Below are positions 53,574-64,000 of a stretch of DNA of 64,000 nt, in pieces. The notes under the pieces are model-generated. The model did no database searches. It had not been told where the DNA came from and was given only the letters and a program-made list of their open reading frames with translations. Each line of letters begins with the position of its first letter. The first letter of the stretch is position 1. The DNA is from Ctenosaura bakeri. Its lineage: Eukaryota > Chordata > Lepidosauria > Squamata > Iguanidae. Position numbers and translations under genes: made by a program. Location: positions 1 through 64,000 of the forward strand of contig CAOLHI010002509.1 in the NCBI GenBank assembly GCA_948474755.1, written 5' to 3'.

Positions 53574-54753
53574 GTGAGAAGATCTTTGCCCTGCTCATGC
53601 TTTTTGAAGAATTAGACTTGTCTCTTGATGTGGATTAGAAACTTGGTGTGGGAGTGGGGATAAAGCCTTTTCCCTTTGACTCTTTTCCCTGCTCATATCC
53701 AGGTACTATGGAACAGGTTCGGGCAATGCTCAAATTCTGAGCCCAGTTTAGACTAGTTCTTGTGCTTCCCAGAGTGAAGCAAGCCAGAACCATAATCAGA
53801 TCTCTGTTGAAACTAGGTACTGAATTAGGAAAGAGCGTGGGAAGGGAGGAAGAAAGAATCAAATAATCTTTCACCTTAATAGCATCTTGATGTAATTGAT
53901 CCTTTTATTTTCCGATGAAACTGAATCAGCTTTTCAAAGATACATTGTTTGTCTCTCCCCAGTCCCTAAAATGTAACAGGCACCTTTCTGAACCATGATG
54001 TGTTTGGAAGCTCATATGGTAGAAGCATATCATATCATCAGTGAGAGTCCAGTGTTCTTTTTTGATATGTTGGGGATGGGGTTAATTAGCTTGTTTCATC
54101 TACTAAGTGGCCTACTGCATCACCAAAGGAATTGAAATAAGAAACCTTGCCTCTCCTTATATCTGCTTATGTTATAATCCATTGGTAGCTGTTAAGGGTG
54201 TCAAGTAAATCTCTTGATGAAATTCTAGAGAAGAAATCTTCTTAAATGGATTCATTCTTGTCTACAGCAATGATCTGAAACCCAGATGCCCTAGTCTTGC
54301 ATGGGGAGTGCAGGGTATAGATGATGACATCTTAAGCTTCTGTGCCAAGCATTTACGGTACCTGAACTACTTTATATTAGGGCAGATCACACCACAAATC
54401 ACACTTCTAAGATTCTAGTGACTCTCTTGGAAAATGAAAAAAAAAAAAAAGAAAGAAGTTTTAATTCCGTAGTTTCATGATATATTAGGGCTGTTCATGT
54501 TGATGGTCTGATGCTAATTTTATATGTGTGCGTGTGTGTGTCTGTGTGTGTGTATCCGTTTTTCATTCACAAAGGGTCTTTGTAACCAGAATACAGTTAC
54601 GAGGCAGAGCTGAAACAGAAGGTCAAGCCCACTACCCCACAATGTAAGGAGACTCTCTTGGACATAGAAGGTTTCACCTCTGTGGTAAAGCAGTTTTGAA
54701 GGCCTCTTGCATCTAGTTACAGAGTGCAATACTGTTTTTGTTACTACTGTCTG
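53574..54753. other. no recognised gene
   Basis: A14 run near 54438 and (GT)n at 54527-54551 only. Confidence 0.45.
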
Positions 54754-55206
54754 GGGGCTTTTTCGCACTTTGGGGGGAAAACGGGGCAGTCCGTTACTCA
54801 CCGGACTGGCACGCTCCCCCGACGATCCACGACGATCCGGAGCAGAGCGTGCCCGTGCTACACACTCTCTGGAGGCAAAAATGGAGGCTTCCGGTTGGTG
54901 GAGGCTCTCCACCAACCAGAGAAGCTCGCCAGCCGGAAGCCCGCCCCCAGAAGATCTGCAGCCTCGCACTGGCGGGAGCCTGCAGATCTACACTTAATGC
55001 AGCGATGGACTGGGGCGTGCCGGGCTATTGAAAGTCCTCTCTTAATCGGTCATTCGATAGCACGGCGAACCACCAGTTCTGGGTGCTCCAGAGCGGGCTG
55101 AAGTCCGGACATACATTAAGTAGTCCAGACCCAGTTCGCCCCCAAGTGCAAACGTCCTCACTGGAGGATGCGCCGCCCCGTTTTAAAAATAAAATGCAGA
55201 AAAGGC
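54754..55206. mobile_element. GC-rich TIR element, relative of 42240-42702
   Basis: The interior aligns with 42240-42702, sharing TTGGTGGAGGCTCTCCACCAA and 'gaagctcgccagc'. The ends GGGGGCTTTTTCGCAC and GCAGAAAAGGC are looser complements. CTG at 54751-54753 and 55207-55209 may be the target duplication. Three overlapping plus-strand ORFs of 96-125 codons reflect the lack of stops in GC-rich DNA. Confidence 0.75.
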
Positions 55207-56007
55207 CTGACTGCCACACCAAATCCTCCCTCTTTTATTTACTTTTCTCTAGCTTATTCATTCCAGTTCTTTCCAAAGAGATAGCATGTCCCGTCTGTTC
55301 CAGGAAAAAAAATAAAGGTCTTGGGCAACCATTAAAATGAACTTGATTTATTTTAGTATGAGGATTACAATTACATGAATTACAATTTGCTTCTTCAGAA
55401 GCATTCTAATTATAGACCCGTTCTAAAAACATCTTCGGAAGTTTATTAGCATCATTGCCACAGCCATGGCAGCAAAATGGAGGTTATACTTCATTAGACA
55501 CCCACATACCCATGCATATGTTGAGGGAGCAAATTGTGACATAGATTAGTACTTGGAAGTAGCACACTACAAGTATGGACATTATTATGAAACATATTTC
55601 TTCTTGAGATAACAAATAAGTTACTTCTTAGAGTAACATGGGATCAATGATGTTACTTTAGTCTAATGACTACTATAATATTGAGGTTTGGGCAGATAAC
55701 ATTTATTCATAAAGTTATCCTTGTGGAAGTCATCTGAGACAATTTTTGGCCATTGTAAATAACATCAGTACAAAACTATCATTAGTAAATAATGCTGCTC
55801 ATAACTTTTGAGCTGTGATAAACAAGCAGCAGATGCCTTATTCTTAAAGTGTCATATCTTGAAAAAACTTTCCAGGCTTGACTTTAGATGTAGCATAACC
55901 ATAAATCACACTCCATTGTGTCATGCTCTCCTCACAGAATCAAATACAGATTTCCTTATCAGTCAGCATGGTATCTTAGCTCTAATGCTCTCCACACTCT
56001 CCAACAT
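55207..56007. other. no recognised feature
   Basis: AT-rich, nothing identified. Confidence 0.45.
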
Positions 56008-57165
56008 TTCATAGAATCTTCGAGTTGGAAGGGCCATTTAGTCCAGCCTCCTGCCATGCAAGATATACAACTAAAGCATTCAAGAGAGGTGTCCATCCAA
56101 CCTCTGTTTAAAAATTTCCGAAGACAGAGATTCTACCACCCTTTGAGGCAATCTATTCCACTGTTACTGTAACAAGGTTGTTATTAAAGTTTAGCAGAAT
56201 TTTTTTCCTTGTAATTTGTTTGTGTTTGTGTTCTAGCTTCTGGAGTAGCAGAAAGCAAGTTTGCTCCATATTCTGCATGACTTCTATCTAGATATTTAAA
56301 GATAGCTATCATTTCACCTCTTCTCTTCTCCAAACTAAGTATACCTGGCTCAGTCCTCCTTCATAAGGCTTCTTTTCCAGATCTTTGAACATCTTGGTTG
56401 CCCTTATCTGGATGTGTTTCAGCTTCTCAATAGCTTTCTTGAACTATGATGTCCAGTACTGAATATAGTATTCTAGGTGAGGTCTGACCAAAGCAGAACA
56501 GAGTGGCTCTACTACTTCCCTCAATCTGGACACTATACTCCTGTTGATGCAGCCCAGAATTGCATTGGTTTTCTTGGCTGCTACATTACGCTAATGTTTA
56601 GCTTGTGGTGTAAGATTCTTTCCACATGTACTATTTTCAAGCCAGGTGTCATCCCTCTTCTATTTGTGCATTTCGTTTTTCCTGCCTAGATGCAGTACCT
56701 TATATTTATCCCTGCTAAAATTCATTTTGTTAGTTTTGACCCACCAATCCAATCTGCCAAGTTCACTTCATTCTGTTCATTCCTCTGGGGTATTTGCTAC
56801 CTCTCACATTTGGTGTCATCTGCAAATTTGATAAATATGCTTTCCATTCTATCATCTAAATGATTGATAAGGATGTTAAACAACACCAGTCCCAGGACAG
56901 GCCCCTGAGGCACCTCACTTGTCACTTTTCTCCAGGATGAAGAGCAAGCATTGGTGAGCACTCCCTGAATTCTAGCCCATAGTTCACCATCTTGCCTGCA
57001 AGAATATCATGGGGGACTTTGTCTAAAAGATTACTGAAATTAAGATATACTACTTTATCACAGGTAACCGAGCAAGCTTGTTATTCTGTCAAAAAAGTGA
57101 GAGAAGATTAGTTTTTCATGACCTGTTTTTGAGAAACCTATGTTGGCATTTAGTAATTACACATA
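56008..57165 (-). pseudogene. CR1 LINE, 5'-truncated, degenerate
   Basis: The 3' end (plus ATAGAATCTTCGAGTTGGAA, 'tagtccagcctcctgccatg') is followed by the coding end and RT region ('tcatctgcaaatttgataaa' at ~56817, complement of the FADD segment, and 'gtcccaggacaggcccctga', complement of GVPQGS). The extent reaches the 'FDKVPHD' region near 57010. All frames are broken. Confidence 0.9.
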
Positions 57166-60100
57166 TCAGAGGTGTGATTCTCATGTCCCTCTGTCCCATA
57201 ATTGCTGATTGAAGAGACAGCTTGGAATTGATTATGGAGCTCCAACCTTGAAGCATGGTTCTTCATAATTCTACTTCTTTGTGTCACATTTGTCCAGGTA
57301 TCTTCCTCTTGGAAAATTGTTCATGCTCCTTAGAAGCAATCCCCATTTCTTGACCTTGCAAAATAGAGAACTGTAGAAATGATTGATGTATATCTTTATT
57401 TATTTGTTTTTAAAAGGAAACATTTACTGTATTCTAACTTGAGGTTTTCTTACTTTGGTTTCAGAAGCTGAAGTTTCATAATGTGGTTTTCATTAAGCCA
57501 TTTTAAGCGAAATATTAATTGAAACTACATGTTTTTGGTAACTTTAGGGTAGCTTTTAAACAAAATTGTAGCTATTTTGAGATTATTACCTGTTTTGTAG
57601 TTTCCATTTGTGTAACTTGCAGTACAATTTCAAAACAGACATTTCTTCTGCTATGAGCAATGTTCAAGGAAGCTCATATTGAAACTCCTGACTTGACAAA
57701 AATGAATTTCGATACGTGTGTAGTTTTAAAACATTCAATAAAAACTTCATTTAATGTGATGTGAGCTACATATTAAATGTAAGCTTGTCTTTGAAAGGTA
57801 GTCAACAAAATCAACAAATCTTGACCAGAGAAGGGGAAAAAGAAAGATCACTGTGGAAAAGGATTAAAGGAAGACTTCTTGCACTCTGCCCTGATGTGTC
57901 AGTCTTGCCTCAGTTTTCTGTTCGTAAACAGGACAGCCTGCTCTTGCCTTTTCAGGTATAGAAGGAAACTGGTGGCAGTGTAGTGGTGCTTCCCCCAGCT
58001 TACCTCTCTTCTGTAGTAGCTAGAATCTGCTGGATTACTCATGGCACAGTGTGGGTGGGTAGCAATCATTATATATGTGGGCTTTGAGTGGTATGAATTT
58101 GGGGACTGAGAAAATTCAAAGGTGGACAGAATTCTGATTTTGGCGGAGGGCAGTGCCTGCCCCCCATAGCTATAGCCCAGTGGGTAGGGTACAGAAAGCC
58201 AAATCACATACAACATACTACACAGCTAACAGATCAGAAAGAAAATATGGTGATGTGTAGTATAAACATGTTAAAAACTGTAGAAGAAACATGAACACAA
58301 CTTGATTCAAAATAATAATGAACACACCATAATAATTAGGACCAAAAGGGGTGGAAAAAGGAAGGGCACACTGCCATACAAGCATATTAAACAAGTACAC
58401 ACACAGAGCATGCATATCCACATCCACGTGTGTATTGCAGGCCTAAAGGTAATGCTGGGTGCAGCTCTCAGGGCTGAAAAGGTTTTGCAGCTCTGGTTTA
58501 GAGGAAGATGTGCATGGTTTAACAGGAATGAAAAAGTAAAGGTTTCAAGAAAAAGGCTGAGGAATCTGGAATGAGGATTGGTTGAAACTGAGGAATTGAG
58601 ATAGTTTTGAGGTATCGTAACTGCAAGTATCTTTTCTCACTCCAAGATAGCTCTTCGAGCATCCTGGCTTGAGATAGGAGTAATTTCTCTATGGCCTTCT
58701 CTCCTAAGTTATGTAGTTTGTATCTTGTTCAGTATTTACATTGATGTAAGCTCGACTTATAAACTTACTACTGCTGCTTTCACATTTAGAATTGTGGCAG
58801 CATTGCCACAATCACAAATGCCCCAATTCACCTTAAAAGCCTGGCAGCCACACCAACAGAAGGAGTTCTGGAGTGCTGCAACTGTGGTAGGAAGAGGGGG
58901 GCACATATCATCATTCAGCACTCTACCCACCAATGCCACAGAACTATAGCAGCTGATATGGCTGTCTGGTTTTTAAGGTATCAGGGAGTTGGAGCAGGAG
59001 ACAGATCATAGCTATGCCATTGTAGCTATTTCTTCCATTAGGATCTCAATCTACATTAATTATATTGAAATCATAATTATGTTGAACCTGATGATGGTGA
59101 AATTTAACTTGATGTTTAAATGTACATTTATCACTGCACTAAAAATCTTTCTTGGAGTGAAGATGAAAAATCCCATCCAAAATTTCCCTCCACCCACCCC
59201 ACCTGCTGTATTAAGAGAGCAGGAAATAGCTGCATCCATTAGGGAAGGCTTTATTTCTCACCCACCCTACTCACTAAAGGGGAACAAGTGAAATTTAAAA
59301 GGAACACACACATATATGCATGAACATAGGAAGGGGGCAAATATAAAAAGCTCTTTATAGGTATAAACTAAAAGCCAAACTATGCTATCCCTCCTCAATA
59401 CTTCTCCACAACAAGAATTAGAATGATACATAGTTCGACAGTGATATTGTTGCTTTCTTACGATCCATCACTCTGTTGTCACTACCTCTTCTTTGTTTGC
59501 TTCTCCCTCCAGTGATCACCATTTCTCAAGATATACGTTTGAAAGACAAAGGAGAGATTAAAAAAAGGGAGCAAGTTGGGAGGGGAAAATACCCATTTCT
59601 TTCCATCCACAATACACCGTAAAAACACTAAACCAACCTAAGGGAAAGGTCACCACTCTGCTTACCTTAAAAAGTTGCTGTACATTGGCTAAGGTACCAC
59701 AAATGGTCATTCATACTGGATGGCAATGAAAGGTGCATTTCATCTATAGGCCTTTCCTCTTCCTGTTCATAAGGATTACAATTGTTTCATACCCAGGTCA
59801 GAGTAGCCCGCTTCTTGACCCAAGACGGGCTGTTTCATCTTTTGGGCTGATGTCTGGAACCTGGGAGAAGAAGTGGATTAATTTTCTTCTTTATGGATTT
59901 CTGAAATAAATGAATTTAAACAGTTATACTCTAGCCATGTACTAAAATAAATAAATCCCTATATCACTTTTTATTTATTGAAACATTTGATGTAGTCAGT
60001 AATAATTAGGCAAGACACTCACTTGCATGTGTGGGTTCTTAACTGGTTTTGTAATATATTTAGGTCTCATGTGGATTGAGTGGGCTGTATTTGGAATAAG

Positions 60101-61133
60101 AAATATTCTACGGAAATGCTCCTTAACCCCCACAAAAAACATAATATATTAATCAAACGTAATTTGTGAATCAAAGCAATTCTGTTCCTTAGGGATTTTT
60201 TTTAACCTTCCAAATTTTATCTGCCCACAATTATAAAATTAGTGTTTTCTATTTTTAGTCAAAATCTCATGCTCAGATGTTAAAGTTGATTATATTATCT
60301 ACAAAAATGATGCCTGATATTGATATGATATCCTGTTACAGTTTGTTCAAACAATCTTTAACCTGCTTCCCTCATTTTCTCCCAGGTTGCTCAATCTCTA
60401 TGTAATCCTCTCACCTCTTTGAAAAGCTTCTCCACATTGCCAGTAATGTCCATGCCATCTATCTTTGATCTTCTGTTTCTTTCTTTACTGTTACATCCTA
60501 CTCCTCTGTCTTTTGTTTAGTAGCTCTACATGTCATAGATGTCTGATCTTCACAGAGATGTCAGTGCATGTTATTTCTTCTTCCTGTGCATATGTCTCTT
60601 TCTCTTCCTTCATTTCTCCTGCTGTCTCTCTTGCTTCATGATTCCTACATCCACATTCTGTGTGTCCACTCTGTCTTCTCTGTTCTCTCATCCTTCTGTC
60701 CTGTACTTACCTTCCTTCCTTTCTTTCTGCAGCTCCTTTCATAGTACATGTTGCACTTTGACACTCTCATGGTGGTTTTCTTCCTGCTCAGCCTTCCTGT
60801 TCTTTCTACCTGTTGTGCTTTGCACTGGTCACTTACTATTGGACATGGAGTGAATAACTCGGCAAGAATCACAAGGGGATAGTGGAACAATGTAGCATTC
60901 AAAAACCGGTTTCCTAGAACATGCCATCACATTATATTCCAGGAATAAGCATTTTATGTTCTGGTCTAAGGCTTTTTTTAAAAAATATTTAAAATGTAAT
61001 TAATATAACATTCATAGAGTGGTTCTGATTTCTGGCTGCAGCTCAGTTGACAGGACTAATCAAGGGAAGAGGATGCATGGACTGAGAATGATATAAAGCT
61101 CCCCATCCTTTCTGCAATGGCCTCTGATTGGAG
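57166..61133. other. no recognised gene or element
   Basis: This is the longest featureless stretch. It is AT-rich with scattered ORFs of 60-105 codons on both strands, none with a domain. The pyrimidine-rich zone at 60500-60830 makes a 104-codon Cys/Phe/Ser-rich ORF that looks compositional. It would be the first place to look for a conserved non-coding element or a missed exon. Confidence 0.4.
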
Positions 61134-61410
61134 TGTTATTGTTAACTGACAAGTCAGCTTCGAGCTATGGTGACTCTATCAATGAGAGGCCTCCAGGTCA
61201 CTCTACCATCAACAGCCCTGCTCAGGTCTTGCAGATTCAGGGTTGTGGCTTCCTTGATTGAGTCTACCCACCTGTAATGGGGTCTTCGTCTTTTCCTACT
61301 GCCTTCTACATTGCCAAGCATTATTTTATTTTTTCTTGAGTCATGTCTTCCAAAGACATGATCAAAGTACGACAGTCTCAGTTTAGTTATCTTGGTTTCC
61401 AAGAAGAGTT
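61134..61410 (-). pseudogene. RTE/BovB-like LINE C-terminal fragment
   Basis: Minus-strand 61402-61154 is open for 82 codons and reads KLRLSYFDHVFGRHDSRKN, then IMLGNVEGSRKRRRPHYRWV and DSIKEATTLNLQDLSRAV followed by W and R. This is the 'LGhv.R......k..l.G...G.R.RGR...RW.D.i' signature found at the end of RTE/BovB-type ORFs. The rest of the ORF is missing. Confidence 0.8.
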
Positions 61411-61422
61411 CATGCTTGGTTA

Positions 61423-61545
61423 GTTTCTGTTGTTGTGTGCCTACAAGTCATTTCAAACTTATGGTGACTAAGGCAAATATATCATGGGGCTTTCTTGGCA
61501 AGGTTTGCTCAAAGGAGGGGTTGTCTCATAAGAGCATGCAATCCC
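61423..61545 (-). mobile_element. tRNA-derived SINE, tail half, minus strand
   Basis: TCTGTTGTTGTGTGCCTACA, 'tcatttcaaacttatggtga' and 'ggggctttcttggcaaggtt'. The head half is not found. Confidence 0.8.
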
Positions 61546-61862
61546 ACCACCACAGAAAGAGGCTGTATCATTGGAGAGTCTGTAGCTAAATGCATCCTGT
61601 GTTCAGTAGACAGACTTGCTCACTGTTTTTTCTCCTTCTTTCTTTGTTGACAGTTTCTATCTACAGTGAAAACAATTCTTTTTTTTTTCCACCTAGAATT
61701 TGGGATTTTTTGCATCTCACCAAAGAGCTCATAAAAGGTTTAGGAAGATCAAAAGTTGGTTATAAACAAAGGAAGAGAGAACTTCTCCAAAGGGTTGCTT
61801 ATTCTACATATTTGCTCATGGTTCTTGTATTTGCTTATATTACTGGCACCTTTATTCTAATC

Positions 61863-62739
61863 TAGAGATAGGACGAATCCAAAATTTTCCAGATCCAAAT
61901 CCCTGGAAGGTTCTGGGAATCCATGAATCTCACGAATCTCGAATCTTTCAAATCTTTTTTTTTTTTTAAGGGTTTAAAAGGCAAGGGAAAGAAGGATAAT
62001 CTTGGGCAAGACACACTCTCTCAGCCTTAGCAAAAGCCTACGCAAAGGCAAACCTTCCTCCAAAGAAAGCTGGGCAGGACGATTGTCATAATTTTGCCTC
62101 AGGATCTCCCCAGACTGAAAATGTCATGAAGGTCCTTTGTATACAGGCAGGAAAATGTGAATTAATCCCACATTTTCTTGCCTGTGTAAACAAGACCACT
62201 ACAGTAGAGAGATAATCCAGGTTGAAACTGGCTTTTCTTTGCATAGCTCCTTCTGGCATCCTGGGGTTTGTAGTTTGATGATGCACCAGAACACTTTGGC
62301 AAAGAAGGCTGTGACATCTTGTAAAACTAGAAACCCCAGAGTTGTGTCTGAAAGAGGTTTGCAAGGGAGCTATGGAAAGGAATGTTTCAGCTGTCCTTGA
62401 AATCTCAAGCCTGTAGCTTCCAGTCAAGTGCTGAACTTAAATATTAAATGTTCAATTTAAATCTTAGAATACAACTCTAGATGTAATTTGTGAAATTGTT
62501 AGCAAAGGCCATTATTAGTCCAAGGGAAAAATTCACCTACTTGCCATCTCCCCCTGTGTGTCTAGTCTCCCAAGTGTTCAGGTGTCCTGGTCTCCCAGAT
62601 TTTCAGGCATCCCGGTCTCCAACAAACTGTTTGGGTAGTGGATTCGAAAGACTCGGTTTGCCTATTTTGGCATAGAGATTTGAAATCCCAAATCTCGAGT
62701 CCCTGACAAGGATTCAAGGATTTGGTTGGCCCATCTCTA
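61863..62739 (+). mobile_element. complete non-autonomous hAT-like element (copy C), 877 bp
   Basis: TAGAGATAGG at the left and CCCATCTCTA at the right are terminal inverted repeats (one mismatch). The perfect 8-bp duplication TTCTAATC lies at 61855-61862 and 62740-62747. That target size and the TAGRGATGGG ends are typical of hAT transposons. The ends also carry repeated short GAATC/GATTC-type words ('cacgaatctcgaatctttca'). No transposase ORF exists, so it depends on an enzyme supplied in trans. Confidence 0.92.
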
Positions 62740-62747
62740 TTCTAATC

Positions 62748-64000
62748 TTAGCTTTGTTTTTCTAGTGGTTTCCATGGCAGGCCCAGCTTGTCTTTTGCTG
62801 CCTGCTTTTCATGCAAACAGTGTGGAATTTGCTATCATTCTTTTATTCTCCATGCAGCAGAAAAGCCATCCTCATCCCTAAAGAGAGAAAGATTGTTCTG
62901 TGATGAAAAAAAGATATGGCACCACCTTTCATAGGGTTTATGTGCTACACTGTGGAATTGTCTCCAGTGCTGAAGAATAATCTTGTAGTGACTGTGACCT
63001 CCATGTCATCATGAGATATGCAAATAGGCACCCCAACAAACACTTGCTGGAGGGTTTCTCAAATATTTCTAGGAAACTTGAGGCTTTCCTAGAATATGGG
63101 CTGGGAAGATCAGACCCTTTCTTTGAGTTCAGTTGTGCTTAGGTCTCAGTTCATCCTACTGGGGTTCTTCCAAAGACCACACACTTTACAGAACATAATT
63201 ATTTCAGCCTTACACAGCTCCTGTACAGGTTTTGCACATTCCAAATGGCTGGATGATTTTCATAAGGCTTAGTTACTGGTATCTTTTTTCCCTCCCACCT
63301 GTTTGTCTGTGGTCTTGCCTGCAAAGAGCTTCTCTGAATTCAATCTCTGAGCTTAAAAAAAAAGTTCCCTAATATTGTCCCAGAAGCATATTGAAGGCTG
63401 TGAAAAAGTTAATCTGTATGCAGTTCTGATATATACTCTTTACAGCCTACCTACTTAAAATTCTGTTATGACTGTTCCTGATGTTAAACTGATATTGTGA
63501 TTTTCCATGTCACGTGGGATGGGCAACTTGTGGCCCTCACTATTGGCAATACTGCCTAAGACTGATTGGAGTTTTAGGCAGAAGATAACTTAAGGGCCCA
63601 TTTCTCCTTGAGACTAGATGCCTCACACACTTGATAGTGCTGGTGGCTAGTTTTGCAACTGTCCATTTTCGTATAATATTGAAAGAAACAAAACTTCAAT
63701 ATTACTTCCTCCTTTTGGTGGCTATGATACTGAACAGAGTCAGAGAAGGAAGATGCTTTATATAGCAGTACCAGCACTAAATCATTACTGTTCTGTTGCA
63801 TTACAGAACTGTATATGCTGTACAGTGCCAATCTGGCTCTCTAGAACTAGAGTACCCTTGGGAAATGTGGGACTTGTGTATCTCGTAAACAGAGTAATTA
63901 GTATTTGGAAGCAGAAAGTGAGCAACAACAAGTCCCATAACACCCCCCATGATCTGGTAGAAAAAGAGAACGAGATTAGTCTTTGTAAAAACACAATAAT
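62748..64000. other. no recognised gene
   Basis: 'gtgggatgggcaacttgtgg' at ~63516 is a fragment of the CAGGGATGGGC hAT terminus. Otherwise nothing was identified. Confidence 0.45.

Noticed and set aside
54707..55101. Three overlapping ORFs of 96-125 codons
   Set aside because: They lie inside a GC-rich non-autonomous element where stops are rare by composition; three frames are open at once.

Overview
The window reads as non-coding DNA from a vertebrate, most likely a squamate reptile (lizard). It contains 3' ends of CR1 and L2-like LINEs, an L1 ORF2 fragment, an RTE/BovB-like fragment, a Penelope GIY-YIG fragment, many tRNA-derived SINEs of the type ending in ACAACAAC, and dense non-autonomous DNA transposons. 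That mixture is characteristic of squamates. The species cannot be named from sequence alone, and an iguanian-type lizard is only an inference. I found no host exon, tRNA or rRNA gene that I can defend. The window is an intergenic region or the inside of a very long intron.

The one intact protein-coding unit is a complete, young Ty3/gypsy (Metaviridae, Sushi/chromovirus-like) LTR retrotransposon at 5978-11205. It has two 305-bp LTRs that differ at about three adjacent places, and a perfect 5-bp target duplication (CATAC). A single uninterrupted gag-pol ORF of 1492 codons carries capsid, CCHC zinc knuckle, protease, reverse transcriptase, RNase H and DD35E integrase. There is no tRNA primer-binding site. 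Instead, 13 bases just after the 5' LTR are perfectly complementary to 13 bases inside the LTR, the layout expected for Tf1/Sushi-type self-priming. The reading frame stops soon after the integrase GPF motif, so the chromodomain usual for this clade is absent.

Layout. 1-5.9 kb: the end of a hAT-like element, an LTR-like repeat, SINEs and a palindromic MITE with a nested SINE. 6-11.2 kb: the retrotransposon. 11.5-19 kb: L2-like and CR1 pieces and a hairpin insertion flanked by 14-bp direct repeats. 20-26 kb: SINE, dimeric repeat, a hAT-type fold-back element with GT/AC/AT microsatellites, and CR1. 26-32 kb: nested SINE, L2 and inverted-repeat elements. 32-41 kb: SINE, Tc1/mariner-like element, Penelope fragment and MITEs. 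42-52 kb: GC-rich TIR elements, L2, CR1, a second LTR-like repeat and a MIR-like SINE. 52-57 kb: L1 piece, a hAT-like element with four 82-bp tandem units, a TIR element and CR1. 57-61 kb: nothing recognised. 61-64 kb: RTE piece, SINE, and a complete 877-bp hAT-like element with a perfect 8-bp target duplication.

The elements form a layered insertion history. TIR elements interrupt SINEs and L2 copies, SINEs interrupt MITEs, and the LTR element is among the youngest. The best candidates for a closer look are the self-priming, chromodomain-less retrotransposon and a group of differently built non-autonomous elements that share one terminal motif (GGCC..TTTCCGCAC) with apparent 3-bp target duplications.
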